Source: CAYWFF01 sp964458085 (GTDB lineage Bacteria; Patescibacteriota; Microgenomatia; UBA8517). From it: a stretch of DNA of 24,597 nt. Location of the stretch: positions 1 to 24,597 of the forward strand of contig CAYWFF010000012.1 of the NCBI GenBank assembly GCA_964458085.1. The letters are read 5' to 3'. The notes beneath the pieces were generated by a model. The model was not told the origin of the DNA, searched no databases, and worked only from the letters and a program-made list of their open reading frames with translations. Below, in pieces: positions 6,147-14,116 of the stretch. The translations under genes were made by a program, and so were the position numbers. Each line of letters begins with the position of its first letter. Positions within the stretch are counted from its first letter, which is position 1.

Positions 6147-6878
6147 TTATTGTTGTTCCAGAACTTGTTCAATTTGTGCTTTGAAGTCATCATAGCCTCT
6201 GGGCTGAATTTTGCGACCGTTGAGGTAATATGTCGGTGTCCCCTGAACTCTCAGTTGGTTTCCGGAAACAATATCCTTATTGACTGAGTCTTTTACTTCC
6301 TGGCTGGCTAAACGGGTTTTAAACTCCTCTTCGCTAAGCCCCAGCTCCTTCGCGTAAGCTAAAAACATTTCTTCTGTACTTCCTGATTTTGACCATTCTT
6401 CCTGTTTTTCATATAAAATATCGTGCATTTCCCAAAATTTCCCCATTCCCCCGGCTGCTTCCGCCGCCCATGCTGCAGTCAGTGCATTTTTATGGATTTG
6501 AATTAAAGGATAATGGCGATAAATTACGGCAATTCTGTTACCAAATTCTTCAGCCAGTTTTTTTGTTTCCGGATAGTAAATTGCACAAGCCGGACATTCG
6601 AAATCTCCGTATTCAATTAAAACTGCCTTTGCGTCCCGCGATCCTTTTACCCAATCATCTTCCGAAATTTGAATAGGTTCTCCTGAAGTTTGAGTGGGAG
6701 TATTGATGATTTGCCAAAATTTATATCCGATAAACCCAAGTAAACCCACTATAACTGCCACTACCATGAATCGCTTAAAGGAACCTTGTTTTTCTACAGA
6801 TTGCCGTTCTTCCTGCTTTTTCTCTTTTGCAAGTTCCCGTTTTTCTTTTTTAGTTAGTTTAGGAGCGTCATCTTCCAT
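6147..6878 (-). CDS. DsbA-like disulfide oxidase, membrane-anchored, paired with DsbB
   Basis: A 243-aa thioredoxin-fold protein. The first 36 residues are highly charged and Lys/Glu-rich (cytoplasmic), followed by one anchor at about 37-56, then the extracytoplasmic domain with active site CPAC (95-98) after EYGDFE and cis-Pro215 in VQGTP. It resembles the other DsbA here (shared RHYPL, GTP and overall order) but differs in its charged N-terminus and in having no further cysteines. Directly followed by dsbB, so it is the best candidate for the primary oxidase. A TACACT box (6885-6890) ends 6 nt before the ATG and no Shine-Dalgarno is present, suggesting a leaderless start. Confidence 0.92.
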   Translation of the reverse strand: MEDDAPKLTKKEKRELAKEKKQEERQSVEKQGSFKRFMVVAVIVGLLGFIGYKFWQIINTPTQTSGEPIQISEDDWVKGSRDAKAVLIEYGDFECPACAIYYPETKKLAEEFGNRIAVIYRHYPLIQIHKNALTAAWAAEAAGGMGKFWEMHDILYEKQEEWSKSGSTEEMFLAYAKELGLSEEEFKTRLASQEVKDSVNKDIVSGNQLRVQGTPTYYLNGRKIQPRGYDDFKAQIEQVLEQQ

Positions 6879-6884
6879 TGCGAT

Positions 6885-6890
6885 AGTGTA
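6885..6890 (-). promoter_or_regulatory. -10 box of the dsbA-dsbB pair, leaderless
   Basis: TACACT on the minus strand lies 6 nt before the ATG at 6876-6878, which puts the expected transcription start on the A of the start codon. A possible weak -35, TGGCAA, lies 17 nt further upstream. Confidence 0.45.
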
Positions 6891-6917
6891 GCTTAAGTAA
6901 GCCGGTTTTGCCAGTCG

Positions 6918-7448
6918 TTAGAAGAAAAATCCCAGGATTAGAATTGCAGCAACCATTCCCCAGAAATACCATAGCTTTTGCTTGGTGTCCAAAGTAAAGG
7001 GGAGCCCGTAAAACCAGTGGTCAATTGACTTTCTTTCCATCAAATCAATTGCCTGGTCTACAATTAGGTGCAAACTAAAAGCAAGTACTATTCCTTTGCC
7101 GAAAAGATTGCCTGAAGTTACGATAAGCAGAGTAAATAAAAGTAAAATGAGCTGAAAACGAACGGAGTGGAAAATCAGTTGCGGTCTGGTTTCAGTTGTA
7201 ACAACCATGGTGTCCCAGGCGCGAAAATATTGTTTTTGAGCTATATAAGCTTTCATTCTTTGAGAAGATAAATCCTGAGGATGAATGACATATGCATACA
7301 ACAAGTGATCAATGTCAGGTAAAAGTGTTCCCACAATACCTCCCAACCAAAGCTGTAAATAGTCAAGAGAGAAAAATTGCTTGAAAAGTGAAATGAGGGC
7401 AAAAAAAGTAATTAAGAACGAGAAGTGGAAAAGCAAGTCTTTTTTCAT
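6918..7448 (-). CDS. YdjM/DUF457-like membrane-bound putative metal-dependent hydrolase
   Basis: A 176-aa multi-pass membrane protein. Hydrophobic stretches lie at about 5-25, 30-50, 95-112, 117-132 and 160-176. Between them are polar motifs that fit a metal site: LPDIDH (43-48), FHSVR (93-97) and HLIVDQ (127-132). This pattern of D-x-D-H plus later His and Asp in a small membrane protein is that of the YdjM/DUF457 family, whose activity is not established. Family assignment is by motif only. It has its own upstream promoter (-35 TTGACC, -10 GATAAT) and a leader of about 45 nt. Confidence 0.6.
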   Translation of the reverse strand: MKKDLLFHFSFLITFFALISLFKQFFSLDYLQLWLGGIVGTLLPDIDHLLYAYVIHPQDLSSQRMKAYIAQKQYFRAWDTMVVTTETRPQLIFHSVRFQLILLLFTLLIVTSGNLFGKGIVLAFSLHLIVDQAIDLMERKSIDHWFYGLPFTLDTKQKLWYFWGMVAAILILGFFF

Positions 7449-7496
7449 AAAATGGTAACTTACCTATTGTTGCACGATACTTAAGATATATACAAG

Positions 7497-7525
7497 ATTA
7501 TCTTTAGTATAGATTAAGTGGTCAA
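7497..7525 (-). promoter_or_regulatory. sigma70-type promoter of the YdjM-like gene
   Basis: The -35 TTGACC (7520-7525) and -10 GATAAT (7497-7502) are separated by 17 nt on the minus strand. Unlike most genes here, the ATG lies about 48 nt downstream of the -10, with an AGGTAAG about 12 nt before it as a weak, distant ribosome site. Confidence 0.55.
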
Positions 7526-7550
7526 ATTTCGGAAGTTGAAAAAGCTCACA

Positions 7551-8522
7551 TCAGTCTGTAAACACCTGGACAAACATTTTGCCGTAAATTCCGTTATCAA
7601 TCACTCCGATGCCGACTTTTTTAAACTGCGGATCAAGTATATTTCTTCTATGTCCGGGAGAGTTCATGAGTCCGTTATGGGCGGTGTCAAGAGTTGGTGC
7701 CAGCGCCAAATTCTCACCTGCAATTCTGTAGTCTACACCACTTCCGTCAAGTCTATCTCCCACATCCTCTCCGTCAGGTGAAATGTGAGCGAAATATTCC
7801 CGCTGCCACATATCCGTTGCATGAGCCCTGGACACAGGCACTATATTTGATGCCCAAGCTAACGCCGCCACGCCTTCTTTCGCCCTCTCTTCATTAACCA
7901 GTGAAAGCATTGCTTTTTCTGACACTTCATCGGTCCGTAAGTTTTTAGTAGCAATTCGAAGCTGAACGGACTCATCGCTTTCCGGCTTGATTGTCAGATA
8001 AGTTAACGATTCTTCAATGACTCCGCCAAACACTTCTTTGAGCTTGGTTTCAGCGCCTGCAGTTTTTGCGACCAAATTCCCTCCCATACGGGATTCTAAA
8101 ACAGCGCTCTTAAGGGCAGGAGCTATTGGTAGTGCAATAATTAAAGTCAAAACAAAAGAAATCAGTATAAGCCCTTCCCCGACTGAAGGTATAATTGCCA
8201 AAGGCTTTAATAACGGAAGTTTCCAGAGTTTTGAAGGAATCCGTTTTAATATCTGATTAAAGAAAAGAGTAATTATGGTTTCAACTATTACAGCAGTCAG
8301 TAAAAACCCTAAAGCGTGAGAAAGAGACGGGGTCAAATTAAAATTAGACTCAAGTAACCTTGAAGCAAAAGTGTAACCCCTTAAAGCTATAAGAAGGGAT
8401 AAAACAAATGATAAAAAATCTGCCAAGATAACCCAGAAGCCCAACCATAAAGCTTCGGATGCAAAATACAATAAAACTGCAATTATAACCAGGTCCACCC
8501 AATTTCCGTTTAAACCATTCAT
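7551..8522 (-). CDS. CvpA-like membrane domain fused to a CAP/SCP (YkwD-type) domain
   Basis: A 323-aa two-domain protein. Residues 8-132 contain four to five hydrophobic helices with the layout of CvpA/colicin V production family proteins. Residues 203-323 form a CAP domain: LVNEERAKEGVAAL, RAHATDM, YFAHISPDG, the signature AGENLA (268-273), then NSPGHRRNILDPQFKKVG. The His pair (in FAHIS and PGHRR) and Glu of GEN are those of the CAP cavity. The CAP part should face outside, anchored by the CvpA part; CAP proteins of this type have unclear biochemical roles in bacteria. GAGGT about 7 nt before the ATG and a TATACT box upstream support this start. Confidence 0.88.
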   Translation of the reverse strand: MNGLNGNWVDLVIIAVLLYFASEALWLGFWVILADFLSFVLSLLIALRGYTFASRLLESNFNLTPSLSHALGFLLTAVIVETIITLFFNQILKRIPSKLWKLPLLKPLAIIPSVGEGLILISFVLTLIIALPIAPALKSAVLESRMGGNLVAKTAGAETKLKEVFGGVIEESLTYLTIKPESDESVQLRIATKNLRTDEVSEKAMLSLVNEERAKEGVAALAWASNIVPVSRAHATDMWQREYFAHISPDGEDVGDRLDGSGVDYRIAGENLALAPTLDTAHNGLMNSPGHRRNILDPQFKKVGIGVIDNGIYGKMFVQVFTD

Positions 8523-8544
8523 AATTAAAACCTCACGACCGAAT

Positions 8545-8550
8545 AGTATA
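8545..8550 (-). promoter_or_regulatory. -10 box of the CvpA-CAP gene with a short SD-containing leader
   Basis: TATACT on the minus strand lies 22 nt before the ATG. The intervening leader contains GAGGT 7 nt from the start, so this gene uses a conventional leader. The -35 is not clear. Confidence 0.45.
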
Positions 8551-8598
8551 AGTTAAATTGTAAGGAAAAACAAAGATGATATTTTTTCAATTAGTCCC

Positions 8599-8642
8599 AC
8601 TTCCGGAACTTCATGCTTTTTAATATTTTTTATGCGGAAGTT
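8599..8642. repeat. Two competing hairpins in the 8523-8730 gap
   Basis: ACTTCCG (8599-8605) can pair with CGGAAGT (8635-8641), and AACTTC (8607-8612) can pair with GAAGTT (8637-8642). The two left arms share one right arm, so they are mutually exclusive. They lie downstream of the 94-aa gene and upstream of the CvpA-CAP promoter. No T-run follows on the minus strand. No ORF is seen in this 208-bp gap. Confidence 0.35.
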
Positions 8643-8730
8643 AAACCTTCTTTTATTCTTCCCAACTTCCCCATTAGCAAATTTACTTTGCAATAGTAAA
8701 ACTCACTTATTCTAACCCCTTGTGTATCAG

Positions 8731-9015
8731 TTACTTTTTCTTATTATCCTTTTTCAGTTGTTGCAATCGCCACATAAACAACCTGCCTTTGGAATGGGCA
8801 TTTGTCGCATCTTTAACAAAACTTCTTGCTTCCTCCAGCAGCAACCTGGGAGTCTCTTTTGCAAGTTTCATGTACAGAGACTTATGCTTCATATCATTAA
8901 GGTCTTCAGCCAACTCATAAGCATACTGTTGGAATTCGCGAGAAATGTATTTATCCTCTTTGCCTTCATATTTTTTTAAGATATCCGAAAGTGCAGTAAA
9001 TTGTTTTTGTTTCAT
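8731..9015 (-). CDS. Hypothetical helical protein coupled to pth
   Basis: A 94-aa, highly charged and mainly helical protein that I do not recognise, ending in a lysine-rich tail. It has no membrane segment or cysteine. Its ATG overlaps the stop codon of peptidyl-tRNA hydrolase (ATGA arrangement), and no promoter or Shine-Dalgarno precedes it, so it is almost certainly translated by coupling within the pcm-pth message. The position suggests a role linked to translation or ribosome rescue, but that is only context. Confidence 0.65.
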   Translation of the reverse strand: MKQKQFTALSDILKKYEGKEDKYISREFQQYAYELAEDLNDMKHKSLYMKLAKETPRLLLEEARSFVKDATNAHSKGRLFMWRLQQLKKDNKKK

Positions 9016-9542
9016 TTTTTTAAGTACTTAATTAATTCTTGTGCAACGGCCTCGGTTACTTTTTCGATGGCAGACTTTTCCTCTTCGGCAAAAGGCATCA
9101 GAACATAATCTTCACCCGGAATCCTCATGTCAGGGTTTCGATTCTCAACTCCCACTCTGACCCGCCAAAAGTTTTCACTACCTAAATTTTTTTCTATCGA
9201 ATTAATCCCGTTATGCAGTTTGGGACCATGTCCTATCTCAATTTTCCAGTCTCCAAGTTTAATATCCAAATCATCATGAATTACCCAGACGTCAGGGATT
9301 AATAGTTTATAAAAGCGAACGAAAGCAGATACAACCTTCCCGGAATTATTCATAAAAGCTTGCGGTTTAGCCAGAACGAATAATGGATGATGATTAATTA
9401 TCAATGCATTAAGTTTATTATCCATTTGCCATTGGTCATTGATCATTTTTTTTGACAACTCGTCAACAACAACAAACCCCACATTGTGTCTTGTGTTTTC
9501 ATACCTGTTTCCCGGATTTCCCAATCCCACAACTAGCTTCAT
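9012..9542 (-). CDS. pth: Peptidyl-tRNA hydrolase
   Basis: A 176-aa esterase that frees tRNA from peptidyl-tRNAs dropped by ribosomes. Family landmarks are GLGNPG (6-11), catalytic His19 in TRHNVGF, FMNNSG (63-68), HDDLD (89-93) and Asn111 in LHNG. Where most bacterial enzymes have a Gly/Ser-rich GGSxGGHNG loop, this one reads IGHGPKLHNG, an unusual form. Start overlaps the pcm stop (ATGA) and the next gene overlaps its own stop, forming a three-gene chain. It also has an extended -10 inside the end of pcm that could give a separate leaderless pth transcript. Confidence 0.93.
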   Translation of the reverse strand: MKLVVGLGNPGNRYENTRHNVGFVVVDELSKKMINDQWQMDNKLNALIINHHPLFVLAKPQAFMNNSGKVVSAFVRFYKLLIPDVWVIHDDLDIKLGDWKIEIGHGPKLHNGINSIEKNLGSENFWRVRVGVENRNPDMRIPGEDYVLMPFAEEEKSAIEKVTEAVAQELIKYLKK

Positions 9543-10192
9543 GAGGTAATTGTATCACTACCGTTAGTATCCTTTACAAAAGGTACAAATTGAAATGAGC
9601 CAAAATATTCTTCGCTAACTTTGCTTTCTGATTTTTTTTTGTAACGGACCATTTCTTTTCTGTCCCCTTTTCCTACCGGAGCAATCATGACCCCTCCGAT
9701 ATGTAATTGTTCAAAAAGAACATCAGGAGGTTTGTTTTTGAGCCCTGCGGTAACTATAATAGCATTAAACGGTGCATGTTCTTTCCACCCCCACTCACCG
9801 CTTGAGTTTTTGACATGTACGTTTGCGAAATCCAGAGCTTTAAGAGTTTTTGAAGCTTTTTCCGCCAACTCAGGAATTATTTCAACAGTATAGACTTGTT
9901 TAGCTATTTTAGCCAAAACAGCTGCTTGATATCCCGACCCAGTTCCAACCTCAAGTACTTTCTCTGAACCCTTTAATTTAAGAAGCGACGTCATTAAGGC
10001 AACGGTAAATGGCTGTGACATGGTTTGACCTTTACCTATGGGAAGGGGTCGGTCATCATATGCAAACGGCTGGTATTCTAGAGGTGTAAATTTTTCCCTG
10101 GGAACTTGGCGCAGTACTGTCAATATTGTTTCATCATTGAAGTCGTATTTTTCGCGGATAGTACGGACCATGCGGTCGCGTTTGTCTTCCAT
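9539..10192 (-). CDS. pcm: Protein-L-isoaspartate O-methyltransferase
   Basis: A 217-aa SAM-dependent methyltransferase that repairs isoaspartyl residues in aged proteins. Seen in order are VPREKF (30-35), the substrate-side motif DRPLPIGKGQTMSQP (47-61), SAM motif I VLEVGTGSG (79-87), then the VYTVEI strand and the IIVTAGL segment. Length is normal. The Met at 10192 is favoured because TTGCCA-18-TATAGT ends 5 nt before it; Met8 (MVRTIREKY) matches other family starts and is an alternative. The promoter lies within the end of the DUF4870-like gene. Overlaps pth by 4 nt. Confidence 0.93.
   Translation of the reverse strand: MEDKRDRMVRTIREKYDFNDETILTVLRQVPREKFTPLEYQPFAYDDRPLPIGKGQTMSQPFTVALMTSLLKLKGSEKVLEVGTGSGYQAAVLAKIAKQVYTVEIIPELAEKASKTLKALDFANVHVKNSSGEWGWKEHAPFNAIIVTAGLKNKPPDVLFEQLHIGGVMIAPVGKGDRKEMVRYKKKSESKVSEEYFGSFQFVPFVKDTNGSDTITS
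9549..9557 (-). promoter_or_regulatory. Extended -10 inside pcm for pth, leaderless
   Basis: The minus strand reads TGA-TACAAT (TACAAT at 9549-9554), then 6 nt, then the pth ATG. It lies in the last codons of pcm and would give an internal leaderless pth transcript. Confidence 0.4.
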
Positions 10193-10197
10193 GAGGT

Positions 10198-10227
10198 ACT
10201 ATACTTTCTTTATAAGCTTTCTGGCAA
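10198..10227 (-). promoter_or_regulatory. sigma70-type promoter of pcm-pth, leaderless
   Basis: The -35 TTGCCA (10222-10227) and -10 TATAGT (10198-10203) have an 18-nt spacer, and the ATG follows 5 nt after the -10. It overlaps the 3' end of the DUF4870-like gene. Confidence 0.6.
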
Positions 10228-10537
10228 GTTCTCCAAACACGGGCACTTCCCACTCGACACCTTGCCAAGCTTTATAAACTAATACAAGCCACAGGGTAAA
10301 TGCCGCAATCGTAACAAGACCGCCCAAATTAGACAGAACAACAGTAAGTTGAAGCACCCATTGCACTAGACCTAATATGATAAGTACTACAAGTATTTGA
10401 AGTGCGTGGAAACGGACAAAGGGATCTTTTTCTAAAAACATAAATACCAATGGACCAATAAGTGTAGGACCCAAGATGACTGCCAAAGCTCCGGCGGTTT
10501 CTTTTGAAAGACCTGTTCGGGAAACTGTCTCTGCCAT
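10199..10537 (-). CDS. DUF4870/Tic20-like small membrane protein
   Basis: A 112-aa protein with three hydrophobic segments (about 15-34, 45-65, 72-92). The segment PLVFMFLEKDPFVRFHALQ is typical of DUF4870, with the charged EKDPFVRFHA turn after the first helix, and a C-terminal amphipathic region with VPVFGELARKL. The family has no established biochemical function. It sits directly upstream of pcm, whose promoter lies inside this gene's last codons. A TTGACC is present upstream at 10576-10581 but no -10 at the right distance is convincing. Confidence 0.75.
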   Translation of the reverse strand: MAETVSRTGLSKETAGALAVILGPTLIGPLVFMFLEKDPFVRFHALQILVVLIILGLVQWVLQLTVVLSNLGGLVTIAAFTLWLVLVYKAWQGVEWEVPVFGELARKLIKKV

Positions 10538-10656
10538 AATAAATATTAATTAATGCTCTCAGAAAAATGCAGTTAGGTCAAGATATAGTTAAACTCAACC
10601 TAAATACGGGAAAGGTTATTTATCAAAAAAAAGCTTATAGAAAACACGTAAATGCA

Positions 10657-10680
10657 AATCTATTTTTTTAGGAATAGATT
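10657..10680 (-). terminator. Possible terminator hairpin after the cation antiporter
   Basis: AATCTATT (10657-10664) pairs with AATAGATT (10673-10680) around an 8-nt loop, 12 nt past the antiporter stop. The stem is A+T-rich and only scattered T's follow on the minus strand, with a T8 run about 25 nt further on, so termination strength is doubtful. Confidence 0.35.
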
Positions 10681-10691
10681 ACCTAATTAAT

Positions 10692-11663
10692 TTAAATTAT
10701 TTCAATCAAGACAAAAATTGCAAACAGCATCAGAAGGACTCCCGCCTCCCAACGCTCCAGAGTTCTTTTTGTCCTGATAAAAAACCACATCAGAGTATAA
10801 ATAATGACAAACATTGCAGCTGCTTTCCAATATTCATCAAAAGCAACAACAGTTATGGGCGATATGGTTGCTGCAACACCAACGACTAATGTGGAATTGG
10901 CGATAATGGAACCAAGCATATTTCCGAAAAACATGGTGGGCTCCCGGTCAATAATTGAACGGATTGCAAATGCAACTTCGGGAAGTGTGGTTCCTATAGA
11001 AAGAACAATTAAGCCGACTAAAAACACCGGAATATTTAAGTCTACAGCAAGAGTTTTGGCTAATTTAGTTATAATATCGGAAGAGAGTAGAAGTAGCGCT
11101 ATTCCCAGAAAAATCCTCAAGTATTCTTTTGATTTACCGTCTTGAGTAACGTTTAAAATTCTGAAAAAACGATAAAGTGTGCCTTCTTTTCGATGTTCTT
11201 CAGCAACTTCAGAATATTCTTTACGAAATAAACTGGAAGCATATGCTCCGTAAATAGTAAGCAAAATAAGACCATCCACCCGGGAAAGGGTTCCGTCTAA
11301 AACAAATATTAGAGGAAGTAGTCCGGCGATTAGCGCATATGCTAAATCCTTTTTGAGGAAGTTACCGTGAACTCTGACTCTTCCACCCAAAAGGCCGGCC
11401 AGGCCGGCAACAAATGAGAGATTTGCGATGTTTGCTCCTAAAACATTACCGAGAGACAGATTCGGTGTACCCTCCAAAGATGAAGTTAAAGCAACGAATA
11501 ATTCAGGAAACGATGTGCCAATTGCAAGTAAAATTGCAGACATTGCGAACATTCCGCTTTGGGTATTGTTGCTTAGTCTCCTTAAGCCAACAACAAGCAT
11601 GTCCGCTGCTTTGATTAATAGTAGCGATGTCGAAATAATTAATACTATTAATAAAATTCTCAT
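10692..11663 (-). CDS. CaCA-family Na+/Ca2+ (cation) exchanger, YrbG type
   Basis: A 323-aa ten-helix antiporter of the Ca2+/cation antiporter superfamily. The two inverted alpha-repeats are clear: GTSFPELFVA (49-58) with GNVLGANIANLS (72-83), and IGTTLPEVAFA with GNMLGSIIANST in the second half. The acidic residue in each PE motif binds the cation. Length matches the YrbG group. It overlaps the P-type ATPase by 4 nt (ATGA), so the pump and exchanger are co-translated. Ion specificity is not proven; Ca2+ is the usual family substrate. Confidence 0.93.
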   Translation of the reverse strand: MRILLIVLIISTSLLLIKAADMLVVGLRRLSNNTQSGMFAMSAILLAIGTSFPELFVALTSSLEGTPNLSLGNVLGANIANLSFVAGLAGLLGGRVRVHGNFLKKDLAYALIAGLLPLIFVLDGTLSRVDGLILLTIYGAYASSLFRKEYSEVAEEHRKEGTLYRFFRILNVTQDGKSKEYLRIFLGIALLLLSSDIITKLAKTLAVDLNIPVFLVGLIVLSIGTTLPEVAFAIRSIIDREPTMFFGNMLGSIIANSTLVVGVAATISPITVVAFDEYWKAAAMFVIIYTLMWFFIRTKRTLERWEAGVLLMLFAIFVLIEII

Positions 11664-14110
11664 AGTAAAGTTCTGTTCAGCTTTTGGCGAAACACAAGTT
11701 TTAATAGTTCAATAAATAAAAACATAGCACCGCCCGTACCAAAAACCAACATCCATTCCCACCCTGCCAGACGTGTTATCTCAAGAAAACTTCGGGTAAT
11801 GGGTAAAAAGAAAGGTGTCATTTGAAGAATTATCCCGGCAAAAACTGCGACAATAAGCCATTTATTCACAAACGGATTTTCTTTCCAAACCGACTCCCGA
11901 AGTGTCCTGACGGAAAAAACATAAATAAGCGAGTTAATCCCAAGTGATGCAAAAGCAATCGAACGTGCATGGACAACGTCCAATGTCCCTCTATATATAA
12001 ATATGAAAAGCAATAATGCAAAAAGCCCTCCGCTTAGAGATACAACTGCAATTATAACTTTCATCCAATTCGTGACCAAGGGCTCTGCAGGAGCTCTGGG
12101 TGGTTCAGTCATAATCCCTTGCCTTTTGGGGTCAACCGTAAGGGCAAGATGAGGAAATCCATCAGACACCAAATTTATCCATAAAATTTGGGCTGCAGTT
12201 ACTGCAATTGGAAACCCTAAGAGCATGGATCCGATGACTGCAACTATCTCTCCAAAAGCATCGCTCATCAGATAAAGTATTACTTTTCTTATATTGTCAA
12301 ACACTCCCCGGCCTTCCTCTATTGCCGCTACTATTGTGCTGAAACTTGAATCCAAAAGCACAAGATCAGCTGATTCTTTCGCAACATCCGTTGCGTCTCC
12401 TACCACAATTCCTATATCCGCTTTTGCCAAAGCGGGAGCGTCGTTTACACCGTCCCCTAACATAGCAACCACTTCACCGTTTTTCTTTAAAGCCTGCACA
12501 ATTTTTAATTTTTGTTCCGGTGAAGTACGCGCAAACAGAAACGCATACGGCCGCGACTTTAGTAAGCGCTGAAGTGCTTTTACTGACATCTTTTCCAATT
12601 CTTCCCCTGTTAGTTTTACTTCATCATGAACTCTAATTCCCAACTCTTCCAATACTGATACTGCAGTTTCTGTATAATCTCCGGTGATAATTATTATTTT
12701 CAAACCCGCCGACTTGGTTTTTTGAAGCGCGCTCTTAACTCCTGCACGGATAGGATCCGAAAAAATCAAAAAACCTTGCCATTCCAAATTGTTCTTAATC
12801 TCCTGAGGATAAACTAAATCATGACTCTTTGGCACAGGTTTTCTTGCAAATGCAATCAAACGTCTGCCTTCTTGAGTATAATTTTGGATTTTTGATAATA
12901 TTTTATTCTTTTGATCTTTAGAAAGAGTTGACCAGGAAAGTAAAAATTCAGGTGCGCCATTTACAAAAAGCATGTTGTTTTTAGTGTTCCACTTAGTGAT
13001 GGTCGCAAAAAAACGCTCTTTTGCAGAGAAAGGAAAACTGTCAATCCGAGCATATCGTTTTTGTTGGTCGGCAACTTTCGTAATATTTGTCTTTGCCCAC
13101 TCAAAAGCTGCTATTACCATTGGGTCATCGCGATCGTTGGCAATGATTGACTGTAAAGCCACTTCGTTTACAAAACCCTCTACTCCGACAACCTGCATGT
13201 TTCCTTGAGTTAAAGTTCCTGTTTTGTCTACGCAAATAGTGGTAACGCCGCCAAGTGTTTCTGCTGAAACCAAATTTCTCACCAATCCTTTTTTCCTGAG
13301 CAAGCGCTGCATGCCTATTGCCAATATTGCCGTCATTCCGATAAGGAGTCCTTCAGGAATTGCGGAAACTGCAAGCGCAACCGTAGTCGTTAATACTTCT
13401 TCAAAAGGCAGATTTAAATACAGTCCGAATACAAACACAAATCCGGTTAAGACAAGAACAAGAAACAGTAATTGTTTACTAAAATGCGTCAATTGACGCT
13501 TAAGAGGTGTATCCTCATGAGGCTCCTGAAGAGTTTGTGCAATATTTCCCAGTTCAGTTTCTTTGCCCGTTGTAGCAACTTCCATCTGACCGTAACCCGC
13601 GGTTACTATTGTACCCATTTTAACTTCGGACTTTTCGTTTTTTGTGACAGGAACCGATTCACCGGTCAGGACGGCTTCCGACACGAATAATCTGTTGGCA
13701 ACGGTTACCACACCGTCCGCAGGAATTTTGTCACCTTGTCTTAAAACACATACGTCTCCGGGGACTACTTCTGTCAGAGGAATCTGCTTTTGTATGCCGT
13801 TTCGCACGACTATTGTTTGCGGACTTATAAGTTCTTTTAAGGCAAACAAAGCATTGCTTGCTTTTCTTTCCTGAAAAAAACCCAGAAGCGCATTAACTGC
13901 AATTGCAACGGAAATAATAATAGTGTCAGAAAATTCCCTAAGGAAAAAAGTTATTGCTGCTGCGGCAATCAGAATATATACAAGTGGACTTTTCAGCTGT
14001 GACAAAAATATGGTTAAATCTGAAGGAGGCGGGGTTGCGGGAAGTTCGTTTAGTCCGTATTTGATAAGTCTTTTTTTAGCTTCATTTGTGCTTAGACCCT
14101 CCGAATTCAT
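11660..14110 (-). CDS. P2-type cation-transporting ATPase (calcium-pump-like)
   Basis: An 816-aa P-type ATPase, short for the type II class. It has an N-terminal cation-ATPase domain (GLSTNEAKKRLIKYG), the actuator TGES (149-152), M4 PEGL (252-255), the phosphorylated Asp295 in DKTGTLT, the hinge GDGVND (552-557), and C-terminal helices. Compared from memory with SERCA, M6 reads NLVSDG (646-651, Thr to Ser) and M5 reads SDAFGE, keeping the Glu but with Ala where Asn768 is expected. That leaves cation site II largely intact, so Ca2+ is plausible but stoichiometry may differ. Co-translated with the CaCA exchanger. A TGG-TAGCAT extended -10 lies 6 nt before the ATG. Confidence 0.92.
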   Translation of the reverse strand: MNSEGLSTNEAKKRLIKYGLNELPATPPPSDLTIFLSQLKSPLVYILIAAAAITFFLREFSDTIIISVAIAVNALLGFFQERKASNALFALKELISPQTIVVRNGIQKQIPLTEVVPGDVCVLRQGDKIPADGVVTVANRLFVSEAVLTGESVPVTKNEKSEVKMGTIVTAGYGQMEVATTGKETELGNIAQTLQEPHEDTPLKRQLTHFSKQLLFLVLVLTGFVFVFGLYLNLPFEEVLTTTVALAVSAIPEGLLIGMTAILAIGMQRLLRKKGLVRNLVSAETLGGVTTICVDKTGTLTQGNMQVVGVEGFVNEVALQSIIANDRDDPMVIAAFEWAKTNITKVADQQKRYARIDSFPFSAKERFFATITKWNTKNNMLFVNGAPEFLLSWSTLSKDQKNKILSKIQNYTQEGRRLIAFARKPVPKSHDLVYPQEIKNNLEWQGFLIFSDPIRAGVKSALQKTKSAGLKIIIITGDYTETAVSVLEELGIRVHDEVKLTGEELEKMSVKALQRLLKSRPYAFLFARTSPEQKLKIVQALKKNGEVVAMLGDGVNDAPALAKADIGIVVGDATDVAKESADLVLLDSSFSTIVAAIEEGRGVFDNIRKVILYLMSDAFGEIVAVIGSMLLGFPIAVTAAQILWINLVSDGFPHLALTVDPKRQGIMTEPPRAPAEPLVTNWMKVIIAVVSLSGGLFALLLFIFIYRGTLDVVHARSIAFASLGINSLIYVFSVRTLRESVWKENPFVNKWLIVAVFAGIILQMTPFFLPITRSFLEITRLAGWEWMLVFGTGGAMFLFIELLKLVFRQKLNRTLL

Positions 14111-14116
14111 ATTCCT

